DNA from: an uncultured Lachnospiraceae bacterium
Lineage (GTDB): Bacteria > Bacillota > Clostridia > Lachnospirales > Lachnospiraceae
Direction: 5' to 3'
NCBI GenBank assembly: GCA_900546495.1
Contig: URDN01000018.1
Span: forward strand, 1 to 45,962
Length of the DNA stretch: 45,962 nt
Under the pieces are notes generated by a model. That model saw only the letters and a program-made list of their open reading frames with translations, was not told the DNA's origin and did not search any database. Below are positions 17,243 to 25,622 of the stretch, one piece after another (the first letter of the stretch is position 1; each line of letters starts with the position of its first letter). Both the position numbers and the translations under genes were made by a program.

Positions 17243-17285
17243 AAAAACTTTTTCCTCTCTACTTTTACAAATAATTCCGGCTAGC

Positions 17286-17401
17286 AGATAAGTAATGTGA
17301 CTGCTTGCAGGCAAAATTACTTATCTATTTGACCGATAAACAGAAATGTGCAAATAGGGCTATTGCCCGGATTGCGAATTACGGTTTGCACTTTTAGAAG
17401 T
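17286..17401 (-). other. Two hairpins in the panC-panD gap
   Basis: The 186-bp gap in an otherwise compact operon holds a perfect 11-bp stem AGATAAGTAAT/ATTACTTATCT (17286-17326) and a nested structure with GTGCAAA/TTTGCAC outside and GGGC/GCCC inside (17348-17401). Neither has a T run on the minus strand, so they are not standard terminators. They may be mRNA processing or translation-control structures. Confidence 0.5.
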
Positions 17402-17428
17402 CCAAAGGACGAAAAAGCGCAAGTATTA

Positions 17429-18268
17429 TTAAATCATGAAATTATCAATCAAACGTGTTTTTCCAATATACACTGCCATAGCAACCAGTGCCGGACTCTT
17501 CAGTTCTGTTACCTGCTGCATTGTCAGACCATCTACCGCTTTGACATAATCAATTTTTGCCAGCGGCTCTGTCTCAATGTTCTTTTTCATTGCTTCTACT
17601 AATTTTACCGCATCTTTCTCCCCTTCTTCAACCATTTTCTGGCCCATAAAGATGGTTTTGCTTAAAATGAGTGCTGCTTTTCGCTCTTCTGCAGACAGAT
17701 AGGTATTTCTGGAGCTCTTTGCCAGTCCGTCTTCCTCACGGATGATCGGGCAGCCAATAACCTCCACATTCATATTTAAATCATCTACCATATGTTTGAT
17801 GACTGCCAGCTGCTGTGCATCTTTCTGTCCGAAATATGCACGATCCGGTTGAACGATATTGAATAATTTGCTGACTACGGTACAAACACCACGGAAATGA
17901 ACCGGTCGGCTCAGTCCGCAGAGTTCCTCTGTCAGAACCGTCATATCCACAAAAGAACTGAATCCGTCATGGTACATTTCCTCCGGTTCCGGATGAAAAA
18001 TCAGGTCAGCACCAAGGCTTTCGCAGAATTTGCTGTCTTTTTCCAAATCTCGCGGATAGCTTTCCAAATCCTCTGTCGGTCCGAACTGCATCGGATTGAC
18101 AAAAATGCTGACAACAGCTTTGTCATTCTGCTCTACGGCTTTGCTTATCAGACTTCCGTGTCCCTCATGAAGATAACCCATGGTCGGTACAAATCCGACG
18201 GTCTTTCCTTCTTTTCTCCATCCTGCCACAATATCTCTTACTTCTTTTATTGTTGATACAACCTGCAT
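17429..18268 (-). CDS. panC: Pantothenate synthetase PanC
   Basis: A 279-residue protein of the normal PanC length, joining pantoate and beta-alanine with ATP. The nucleotide-binding PTMGYLHEGH motif (HIGH-like) is at about residue 28, followed by SIFVNPMQFGP and the YFGQKDAQQ block near residue 150. Encoded between panB and panD in the same operon. A 144-bp AT-rich gap lies between panB and panC, with no clear signal in it. Confidence 0.96.
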   Translation of the reverse strand: MQVVSTIKEVRDIVAGWRKEGKTVGFVPTMGYLHEGHGSLISKAVEQNDKAVVSIFVNPMQFGPTEDLESYPRDLEKDSKFCESLGADLIFHPEPEEMYHDGFSSFVDMTVLTEELCGLSRPVHFRGVCTVVSKLFNIVQPDRAYFGQKDAQQLAVIKHMVDDLNMNVEVIGCPIIREEDGLAKSSRNTYLSAEERKAALILSKTIFMGQKMVEEGEKDAVKLVEAMKKNIETEPLAKIDYVKAVDGLTMQQVTELKSPALVAMAVYIGKTRLIDNFMI

Positions 18269-18412
18269 TTTTCTATTCTCCTCTATACTTGTTTTTGGTT
18301 TTCATTTTTGCTTTTTATTCTTCTTTTTTGTATACATCTGTATAAAATGAAAAACAAATAATATTTACATTAACTTTCAAAATCAACTAACACTGTTAGC
18401 AAATTTCATTTC

Positions 18413-19240
18413 TTAATATAACTTCTCAATGACTTCGTCTGAAATTGCGTATGTATGTTCCGGTGCCGGGAATGTACCCGCTTTCACCTCCGCGGAATAA
18501 TCTGCAAACGCCTGTTTCATGATCTCACCCACATTTGCGAAACGTTTCACAAACTTTGGTGTAAAATCAGAGAACATACCAAGCATATCCTGATTTACAA
18601 GAACCTGTCCGTCACAACCTGCTCCTGCTCCGATTCCGATAGTCGGAATAGAAACAGTTTTTGTAATCACTTCTGCAAGTTTTGCCGGAACGCACTCCAT
18701 TACAAGCAGAGAGGCACCTGCTGCCTCAACCTTTTTCGCATCCTCTACCAACTGGCGGGCCGCTTCCTCACTTTTTCCCTGCACCTTAAATCCGCCAAAA
18801 GCATTGATAGACTGCGGTGTCAGTCCGATATGTGCGCATACCGGGATATCTGCTGCTACGATAGCTTCGATCTGTGGGCACACTCTTGCTCCGCCTTCCA
18901 GTTTTACACCGTGTGCATGTCCTTCTTTCATCAGACGTCCTGCATTCATAACTGCATCATAGACAGATGTCTGATAAGACATAAACGGCATATCTGCCAG
19001 AACAAAAGCATTTTTTGCCCCTCTGCTGACCGCTGCTGTGTGGGCGATCATATCTTCCATCGTAACAGGCAATGTATTCTCATAGCCAAGCATGGTATTG
19101 CCAAGGGAATCCCCGATCAGCAAGATCTCAATGCCGGCTTCATCCATGAGTTTAGCCATGGAATAATCATAGCAGGTGAGCATTGTGATCTTCTCACCAT
19201 TATCTTTTTGCTTCTTTAATGTTGAAACTGTGGTTTTCAT
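18413..19240 (-). CDS. panB: 3-methyl-2-oxobutanoate hydroxymethyltransferase PanB
   Basis: A 275-residue TIM-barrel enzyme that transfers the methylene group from 5,10-methylene-THF to ketoisovalerate to give ketopantoate. Family motifs: TCYDYSMAKLMDEAG, LLIGDSLGN (Mg2+-binding Asp), DMPFMSYQ, HIGLTPQS and GIGAGAGCDGQVLV. The ATG overlaps the preceding DUF2520 stop (ATGA), so the two are translationally coupled. Confidence 0.97.
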   Translation of the reverse strand: MKTTVSTLKKQKDNGEKITMLTCYDYSMAKLMDEAGIEILLIGDSLGNTMLGYENTLPVTMEDMIAHTAAVSRGAKNAFVLADMPFMSYQTSVYDAVMNAGRLMKEGHAHGVKLEGGARVCPQIEAIVAADIPVCAHIGLTPQSINAFGGFKVQGKSEEAARQLVEDAKKVEAAGASLLVMECVPAKLAEVITKTVSIPTIGIGAGAGCDGQVLVNQDMLGMFSDFTPKFVKRFANVGEIMKQAFADYSAEVKAGTFPAPEHTYAISDEVIEKLY

Positions 19241-20079
19241 AAATTGAGTATCCTTTCCATTTCAGAATAATCCCGCTCGGGATGTTTCATTTTTGCAATC
19301 TTCAGCACTTCTTCGGACAAATCTCTATAAATCTTCTGTTCCTGTGCAGACAGGCTGTCTAAATGATCCATAACCGTAGACAGGTCATTTCGCTCAATTG
19401 GGCCTGTCAGGGCACCAACCGGGCCGTACTGGATGATATTCTCCGTATTTCCCATCATCAGCGGTGACAATGCGCGATGTGCATTTGCAGCTGAAAAACC
19501 GCAGTCCCGCAGCATTTGCTCACACATATTTGCCAGTCCAACATACAGATTGCTGGCCATAGCTGCTGCCGCATGATAACGTACTTTATCCTCCTTTGAA
19601 ATAACCTCCACCGGATTTCCAAAGCCTTCAAACAACCTCAAAAACCAGTTCAGATATTTCGGATCTCCCTCAATCGTAAAAAACGCCTGAGAAATCACCT
19701 TATAGGATTCATACTTATCATTGATGGCGAATAACGGATGGATAGAATATCCATAAGCGTGATAACGCTCAATATCCGAAAAGACAGCGGAACTTAATGA
19801 ACCGCTGAAATGACTTATAACCTTATTCTGAATCGGAAGCATTTTCAATTGTTCCCACATTTGTGCAATCGCCGAATCCGGAATCGCCACAAAAAGGACA
19901 TCACTATCCTCTACCAGATGTCTCAAATTCAGGTACTGTCTGGTATTTGTAAAATCTGCTGCTTCTCTGGATGACTGTGGATTACGACTATAATATCCAC
20001 TCACCCTTACATTGCGCTCGGTTAGATATTTTCCAAGTGAAAAACCTACTTTTCCTGCGCCAATAAATCCAATATTCAT
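19237..20079 (-). CDS. Rossmann-fold/DUF2520 dehydrogenase, probable PanG-type ketopantoate reductase
   Basis: A 280-residue protein with an N-terminal NAD(P)-binding Rossmann domain (MNIGFIGAGKVGFSLG) and a helical DUF2520 C-terminal domain (from about residue 125, with HPLFA and RYHAAAAMASNLYVGL). It opens the operon that otherwise holds panB, panC, panD and coaBC but no panE, and is coupled to panB by a 4-base overlap. PanG, described in Francisella as an alternative ketopantoate reductase, is in my recollection of this type. The start at 20079 follows GGAGGG at 6 nt; the frame to 20202 is not supported. The function is inferred from context. Confidence 0.8.
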   Translation of the reverse strand: MNIGFIGAGKVGFSLGKYLTERNVRVSGYYSRNPQSSREAADFTNTRQYLNLRHLVEDSDVLFVAIPDSAIAQMWEQLKMLPIQNKVISHFSGSLSSAVFSDIERYHAYGYSIHPLFAINDKYESYKVISQAFFTIEGDPKYLNWFLRLFEGFGNPVEVISKEDKVRYHAAAAMASNLYVGLANMCEQMLRDCGFSAANAHRALSPLMMGNTENIIQYGPVGALTGPIERNDLSTVMDHLDSLSAQEQKIYRDLSEEVLKIAKMKHPERDYSEMERILNL

Positions 20080-20200
20080 AAGCATCCCTCCATTTCCTAA
20101 TGGCGGGACAGTGAGTCTTGTTTGCGAACAGCAATACAAGCTCCGTTTCAAAATAATAAATACAAGGTATCGTTTCCTTTCGGAATACCATCCGCCCGAC

Positions 20201-20229
20201 ATTATACCGCCCGGGCACCCATTTGTAAA
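20201..20229 (-). promoter_or_regulatory. Promoter of the pantothenate operon
   Basis: Read leftward: TTTACA (20224-20229), 17 nt, TATAAT (20201-20206). It lies directly after the TPR gene stop. The roughly 115-nt leader contains GGTAT/ATACC with an inner TCC-GAAA-GGA hairpin, and a GGCGG/CCGCC pairing that could bring the ends together. Confidence 0.75.
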
Positions 20230-20235
20230 GGATTT

Positions 20236-21048
20236 TCAGCAATTCATTTGATTATAATCGGCAATCCACTGTCTGCGAAGTTCTTCCTCCCTGCCTCTCC
20301 AGTTGAAGGAATCAGAAGCATCTGACAGTTTTTTTCGTTCCTGATAATACTGCCCCTGATCCGATACTTCCGTAAAACGGGAAAAGGCCTCTTTCATCGT
20401 GCCAAAATGAATCTCCGGCTCCAGATTTCCAAGTACTTCATCCTCAGGCACGTAATTCATAGCATACAGATAGCAGTACCTGCTTTGTTCCGACCTGTTT
20501 TTCTGATAAGCTGCCGCAAACATCTCTGCAGCTTCCTGAAACAAAAACAGACGCGCATACGCCACACCCAGATTATGCAGGATCCCCCCCTGCAATTCCT
20601 CTGTCATATAGATCAGATTTTCCTGCTGCAGCAGTTCCAGATAACCATATGCCGCATGACGGTACTTTTTCTCAGACAGAAAATAATCCGCTTTCATTTT
20701 TCGGCGCTCCATCGGATTTTTCCCCCGCATCCGTGTCAGCATCTCATCAATCTGACGCAATCGCTCCACGGTGTAAAATCCGGAAGCAGACAGAATCAGC
20801 TCCGCACATTCATAAACATCCTTCGACTTTCGGTAACTGCTTTTTAAATGAGCTACCAGATCTGCTTCTTCCAGTTCTCTTTCCAACCACTGAAACAATG
20901 ATGTGCCGATCCATTTTTCATCCAGCAAAAACAGATTCGATTCGATCGCATAGCAAAGTTCTTCTAAGGTATACACAGAAACAGACAATCCTTCAAGAAA
21001 GAACGGATTCTGCGCCTGTCTGTCCCTGCACAGCTTTAATGTTCCCAT
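20236..21048 (-). CDS. TPR-like helical protein, third gene of the DUF5717/DUF5716 operon
   Basis: A 270-residue, mostly helical, soluble protein. The middle (about 120-200) reads as tetratricopeptide-like helix pairs (YRHAAYGYLELLQQ, LHNLGVAYARLFLFQEAAEMFAAAYQ). I see no signal peptide, membrane segment or catalytic motif. It starts 3 bp after the Hsp70-like gene, so it is almost certainly cotranslated with it and may be its partner. I do not know a function for it. Confidence 0.85.
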   Translation of the reverse strand: MGTLKLCRDRQAQNPFFLEGLSVSVYTLEELCYAIESNLFLLDEKWIGTSLFQWLERELEEADLVAHLKSSYRKSKDVYECAELILSASGFYTVERLRQIDEMLTRMRGKNPMERRKMKADYFLSEKKYRHAAYGYLELLQQENLIYMTEELQGGILHNLGVAYARLFLFQEAAEMFAAAYQKNRSEQSRYCYLYAMNYVPEDEVLGNLEPEIHFGTMKEAFSRFTEVSDQGQYYQERKKLSDASDSFNWRGREEELRRQWIADYNQMNC

Positions 21049-21051
21049 ATC

Positions 21052-22347
21052 TCATCTGCCTCCTTTTCTGTGTGCATACATTGTTTTGTCTGTGGTGCTG
21101 CCTGTATCTGTCTTTAATGTTATCGGAAACTCCCAGATTTTACCGGAACTTTTGAAAAATTCACCAAAGCCGTCATCGGAAAGCCGTAATGTCACTTCTG
21201 TTCCGTTTTTTGGGATTGCCTGAATGCGAAAACGCAAGGCAGTTTCCGGCCGATCCGGAAGATCTGTAAGCTCGAGATGCAAAAGTCGACTGTTTGTCTC
21301 ACCGATCCGACTGATCTTTAACACAATCTCCGGGATACCACCGTAAAGCAATTTGTAAGACGGCGTCTGGCAAAACCAGTTTTGTCCTGCTTCGATCAGA
21401 CGGATAAAGCCGTCTGATCCCTGACTTTCAACCCGAAGATCCAGTTCCCCCTGCATTTTGTACTCACAGTTAAAGAAAAATCCCCATATATCTGAATTAC
21501 TGTAACGCCATGCACCATATGCTGCTCCTCTGGTCAGCAGATTTTTTCCTAAAAATCCCCGCTTGTTCGTTCCCATCACCCGGAGGGATTCCTGCAACCA
21601 GTTACCGTCAAATCCGTCTCCCACAAAATAAACCGTGGAAATCGTATGTTTTGCAAAAGATTCCCGAACAACATTGGAAAAATATTCATCCATCAATTCA
21701 GCATGTGTACAGATTGATTCCGGTACCTGCCAGTGTTTCTGCTCTGCTGTTATAAGCTGTACTTTCAAGCCACTTTTCCTATGCAGCAGATAAAAACTCA
21801 GTTCCATCCCCTGAAAATAAAACATTGCCACATCATGCTGCCACAGTACCGCTTCCTGATGATATGTATGGAAAAAGAAGCTTTCCGCATAATCCATAAA
21901 AATCATTTTTTCTTCGGACAATTCCAATTCCTGTCGTATATATTGGAGCAACGTAATCGCCTGCTGTGACAACACCGGAACCGTAATTGCAACACAAGTC
22001 GGATCTCCCTTCAGGCCGTAGCGCTCTTTTAACCGGATCAGACGCCGTACAAACTGTACAAGCAATCCATGATACAATGTGGTCTCTTCCGTCTGTTCCT
22101 GCAATGCACCTTCATAAATATCTTCAAAAAAATCTCCGTTTGGCTGTTCCCTGCGTTTCAGAGCCTCATCTCCATAATACGTTGTTCCTTTTTTTTCCAG
22201 AAACATTGCCAGAGGAATCCCAAATTTTTCCATTCCTCTGACCGTCGATATCGTCTCCGGCTCTTTTTGGTCCTTCCGGTACAGACTGATCATCGTCCTG
22301 TTTCTTCCAATATCAATTCCTACATAGAACTCTTTTTTCTGTTCCAC
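21052..22347 (-). CDS. Hsp70/actin-fold protein (DUF5716-type), function unknown
   Basis: A 431-residue protein. The N-terminal about 290 residues have the actin/Hsp70 nucleotide-binding layout: phosphate-1 loop FYVGIDIGRNRTMISLY, a connecting segment FMDYAESFFFHTY, and an adenosine-type motif VYFVGDGFDGNWLQESL. The phosphate-2 position reads VAMFYFQGMELSFYLL and lacks the usual DxGGGT, so ATP hydrolysis may be weak or absent. The C-terminal about 110 residues look beta-rich, like a substrate-binding domain. No signal or membrane segment. It lies 5 bp after the DUF5717 gene and 3 bp before the TPR gene. The DUF number is from memory. Confidence 0.85.
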   Translation of the reverse strand: MEQKKEFYVGIDIGRNRTMISLYRKDQKEPETISTVRGMEKFGIPLAMFLEKKGTTYYGDEALKRREQPNGDFFEDIYEGALQEQTEETTLYHGLLVQFVRRLIRLKERYGLKGDPTCVAITVPVLSQQAITLLQYIRQELELSEEKMIFMDYAESFFFHTYHQEAVLWQHDVAMFYFQGMELSFYLLHRKSGLKVQLITAEQKHWQVPESICTHAELMDEYFSNVVRESFAKHTISTVYFVGDGFDGNWLQESLRVMGTNKRGFLGKNLLTRGAAYGAWRYSNSDIWGFFFNCEYKMQGELDLRVESQGSDGFIRLIEAGQNWFCQTPSYKLLYGGIPEIVLKISRIGETNSRLLHLELTDLPDRPETALRFRIQAIPKNGTEVTLRLSDDGFGEFFKSSGKIWEFPITLKTDTGSTTDKTMYAHRKGGR

Positions 22348-22352
22348 TGCTC

Positions 22353-25300
22353 TTACTCCTCTATCGGCAGAAACAAAGCATCTGCCAGATCCGTCAGTTC
22401 TGCATATTCGTAAGCAGACTGTCTGTCTTTTTTCTCCATCAATGCGAAAAGCCGGCCATATCGTGTTTCTGTGTATTCTGCTCCCGGCTTTGATACTAAT
22501 GTACCGTGTTCCAAAACTTCACCATTTGCAGTTGCTACTTCATATTCCATGTTCTGTGCAAAATAAGTATGTATCACACAGGTATACAATCCCGGCAACA
22601 CTTCCTGCATTCCTGCAGACTGTATTTTTTCCTGATTTTGCGTACAAATCGTCACATGCAAAACCTGCTCCGGCTGTGCCACACAGGAAATCACGTTTTC
22701 GCCAAACAGCAGATATTTTCGCTGCAATTTTGCCGGAAGTTCCTGATAAAATTGAAAATACATGCCTTTTAACAGAAAATGTTCCAACAGCTTTGTTGCT
22801 ACTGTTTCTTCTGTATCACGCAGACTTTCCCGCGCCTTCTCTGTTACAGTTTTCACATACTTCTTTAAAAATGCAGCCTGGCAGCAGCGCTGATGCATCC
22901 TTCCTGCCAAAAATTCTTCCCGCAGGCAGTTGTGCACTTGTGTTGGAAGCTCTGCTTTTTCCAGCAGATACTGATAGGAAAACCAGGTCATATATGCCTG
23001 CAAAAGCAATGGTTCCCCTTTTCGTGCAACGATGCGTTCAAATAACTGTTCATGCCCCGGCAGAAAATTTCCGGTAAACAGCATATAAAGCAGCAGTTTT
23101 TCTTCTGCCTCTGCCGTATCCATACCTTCTTCCCTTACAGCAGCAATTCTCTGCTGCATGACTGCCATCGGTGCTTCAAATATTTTGATCTGTTCTGCCA
23201 GATCCGTCTCATTTGAAACTACGGTACTTTCCGAGTATTGCTCCGATTCCGTCTGATCTTTTTGATAAACATGTACCCCGGAGAGCATTTTTTTCAGATG
23301 AAACTGTTTTCCTGCAGTATATACATTTCCCGCCTGATCTGCATACAAAATCGCAAATGGTTTCGTATGCAAGTAGACATAGGCACTTCGTTCATACAAT
23401 GCCACTTTCTGTATCTGTCTGGAATCCGCCTGAAGCACCCGAAGTTCTGTCATATCCGGATTTGGCACCCGGATCCGATATGCATCATCCGCAGATTTAC
23501 GCATATAGTTCCATGCGCCCTCCGTCAGTTGTTTCTTCATATCCTCATAAATCACTGCCAAATCTTCGCTCATATGTTCTTTTTTCAGTTCCTGAGAGGC
23601 AAATTCCCGGATCACCGGCTGATACGACTGCCATATCTTGCCAATGCGTTCCTTATTTCGCACTACATAAGCATAAAGCATTGCCCGTCGTTTTGCCGGA
23701 AGTGCCTTGCTTCTGACAAAATAATGCAAAATCTCCTCTGGCAGCGCTCCGTTTGCTTTCGTCCATGAAAGCATATATCCCTCATACAATCCCGCGATCT
23801 TCAAATGACGACTGATGCCCCTCTGAAACCACGGAAAATAAACCGTACCATACCGATTGCATTTGATCAGATAGATACAGATATTTTTGATCACCGTTGT
23901 CTCCGAACCCTGACGATAACAGCGGCATAATACCCGAAAATAAATCGGATCAAATGTCTTCTGCAGCTGCGCCATAGGAACCAGACGATTAATGATACGC
24001 GGTGACAACCGATTGTGCTTCATCATCCAGATCAGCAGTCTTCGTTCAAACATATCCACTTCATGCAGCATTTCCGAATGATTTTCCAGCAGGCAGGCAG
24101 CTTCTTCATAAAAAATCGGACTGATATTGCCCTTTAACATATATTTGCGAATCCACTGATATTTTCGCTCCGGATTGCGAAGCAGCACTTCATCAATGTG
24201 CAATAACACCCAAACCAGCACCGGATGGGAAGGATATTTCAGATAAATCTCTTTCACCCTTCTGGTTACTTCACGGCAATAGGCCGGTGTCTCTCCAACA
24301 GTGGTCAGATACAAATAAAACGCGCCTAATGGTGTCCGCTGATTCTGAATATTTTTCGGCAGTTTTTCCGAAATTGCCTCTGCCCCCAGTTTGTCACCAC
24401 CAGTCAGAAGAACAAAAATACGATACAAAGGAAGCCATTCGTTTTCCGGATCCAAACTGATGGCACGTTTTAGCAGCACTTCCATCTCCTGCATCCAAAG
24501 CTCCTTTGACAGTTCCTCCCTGCGGTAATCCAGATAATATTTCTCCATCTGGCTGTGAATATAACGATTTTCCCAATGAGCAGATTTCTTCGCAGAACGC
24601 TCTTTTAGCACCGTAACCGCAATCTCAATCGTCTCCTCCTGAAACGGTGTCTGAATTCGGATCTTCGCATAATTTTTGCCTCCATGAAGCAGTCCGGGCA
24701 TAATATGATACTGAACTTCCGCATGTTTTCCGACAAAATCATAATAACGCAACTGCTGTTTTTCCAACCGGACAAAAGCTGCATCGCAGGAAATTTCTAC
24801 ATTAACATAACCCCAGGTGCTTTTTTCTACATCCAACAGATCTGACTGTGGCAAAACAGATCCTTTCGATACTTTATATCCACGCTGTGGGCGGCTGATA
24901 ATCAGACGATTCCGTTCCTTTTTTCCACATCCGACCAGAAACTCCTCCATCTGCGCCGCTCCGCAGGCATGTTCCGTCAACCCACGATAAAGCAGCTTCT
25001 GAAATCCACTGTCATGGTGCAAAATATTGCAAAAATACCGGGATTTAAAAATCTGCAGCGCTTCTTTCCAGCTCAGCTTGCACAAATTTGTAAAATCGTT
25101 CAACGTCTTAATTTTTCCAATGGAAGACATCAGATAACGGCGGGTAATATTTGCACGAAACGGCAGCAGATACTCTCCTACGTTACTGGTGATCACAAAC
25201 ACGCCCTGATCTGCCATTCCTTCCTTCTGCTGGCTGTCGGCATACCGAAACCGGATCTGGATATCCGTTCCGTTAAATTCCGTATCCAGACAGGTCACAC

Positions 25301-25481
25301 ACGGGTGTTCACAGCTGACAATTCCGCGAATTGGATGATCATTACTGCTGTGAAAAGAAAATGTTCCCTCAAAAGGTTCACTCTCAATCGCCGTAAAATT
25401 CAGATCCAGATCCGGCAACAGCAGGTGTGTATCCTCATATGTAAATTTTTCCTGTATGATGTCCTGTAATTTTCTTTTCAT
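22353..25481 (-). CDS. Large helical-repeat protein (DUF5717-type), function unknown
   Basis: A 1042-residue soluble protein. Residues about 1-100 and 215-310 look beta-rich, including an Ig-like strand pattern (YVNVEISCDAAFVRLEK, then YAKIRIQTPFQEETIEIAVTVL). Residues about 340-900 are a long run of amphipathic helices in TPR/HEAT-like pairs. The C-terminal part is again beta-rich (VISCVAQPEQVLHVTI). I see no signal peptide, membrane segment or catalytic motif; a scaffold is the simplest reading. The start at 25481 (MKRKLQDI) is chosen over 25571 because a strong promoter lies at 25560-25588. It is the first gene of a three-gene operon. The DUF number is from memory. Confidence 0.85.
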   Translation of the reverse strand: MKRKLQDIIQEKFTYEDTHLLLPDLDLNFTAIESEPFEGTFSFHSSNDHPIRGIVSCEHPCVTCLDTEFNGTDIQIRFRYADSQQKEGMADQGVFVITSNVGEYLLPFRANITRRYLMSSIGKIKTLNDFTNLCKLSWKEALQIFKSRYFCNILHHDSGFQKLLYRGLTEHACGAAQMEEFLVGCGKKERNRLIISRPQRGYKVSKGSVLPQSDLLDVEKSTWGYVNVEISCDAAFVRLEKQQLRYYDFVGKHAEVQYHIMPGLLHGGKNYAKIRIQTPFQEETIEIAVTVLKERSAKKSAHWENRYIHSQMEKYYLDYRREELSKELWMQEMEVLLKRAISLDPENEWLPLYRIFVLLTGGDKLGAEAISEKLPKNIQNQRTPLGAFYLYLTTVGETPAYCREVTRRVKEIYLKYPSHPVLVWVLLHIDEVLLRNPERKYQWIRKYMLKGNISPIFYEEAACLLENHSEMLHEVDMFERRLLIWMMKHNRLSPRIINRLVPMAQLQKTFDPIYFRVLCRCYRQGSETTVIKNICIYLIKCNRYGTVYFPWFQRGISRHLKIAGLYEGYMLSWTKANGALPEEILHYFVRSKALPAKRRAMLYAYVVRNKERIGKIWQSYQPVIREFASQELKKEHMSEDLAVIYEDMKKQLTEGAWNYMRKSADDAYRIRVPNPDMTELRVLQADSRQIQKVALYERSAYVYLHTKPFAILYADQAGNVYTAGKQFHLKKMLSGVHVYQKDQTESEQYSESTVVSNETDLAEQIKIFEAPMAVMQQRIAAVREEGMDTAEAEEKLLLYMLFTGNFLPGHEQLFERIVARKGEPLLLQAYMTWFSYQYLLEKAELPTQVHNCLREEFLAGRMHQRCCQAAFLKKYVKTVTEKARESLRDTEETVATKLLEHFLLKGMYFQFYQELPAKLQRKYLLFGENVISCVAQPEQVLHVTICTQNQEKIQSAGMQEVLPGLYTCVIHTYFAQNMEYEVATANGEVLEHGTLVSKPGAEYTETRYGRLFALMEKKDRQSAYEYAELTDLADALFLPIEE

Positions 25482-25515
25482 TCGTACAACCTGCTTCCCG
25501 GGAATTCGTTTTTCA

Positions 25516-25543
25516 TTGCTTTTTTTCCCGATTTCTTTATAAT
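25516..25543 (+). promoter_or_regulatory. Candidate promoter of the ClC gene
   Basis: TTGCTT (25516-25521), 16 nt, TATAAT (25538-25543), giving a leader of about 70 nt. Its predicted start faces that of the leftward promoter at 25560-25588, so the two transcripts would overlap at their 5' ends. Confidence 0.45.
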
Positions 25544-25559
25544 AGATAATATGTAATAA

Positions 25560-25588
25560 AGTATAAAACATTTTAGATTTTCTTGCAA
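25560..25588 (-). promoter_or_regulatory. Promoter of the DUF5717-DUF5716-TPR operon
   Basis: Read leftward: TTGCAA (25583-25588), 17 nt, TATACT (25560-25565), a near-consensus vegetative promoter about 75 bp before the start codon. Confidence 0.75.
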
Positions 25589-25622
25589 TGTCAGGGGAAC
25601 AAATTATACAGGAGATAAAGTT

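Noticed and set aside
18455..19219. 254-aa open frame opposite panB
   Set aside because: It lies wholly antisense to a certain gene, is Cys/His/Phe-rich and low in acidic residues, the usual look of a shadow frame, and has no ribosome binding site.
25544..25622. Fluoride riboswitch before the ClC gene
   Set aside because: The conserved pseudoknot core sequences are absent from the leader.
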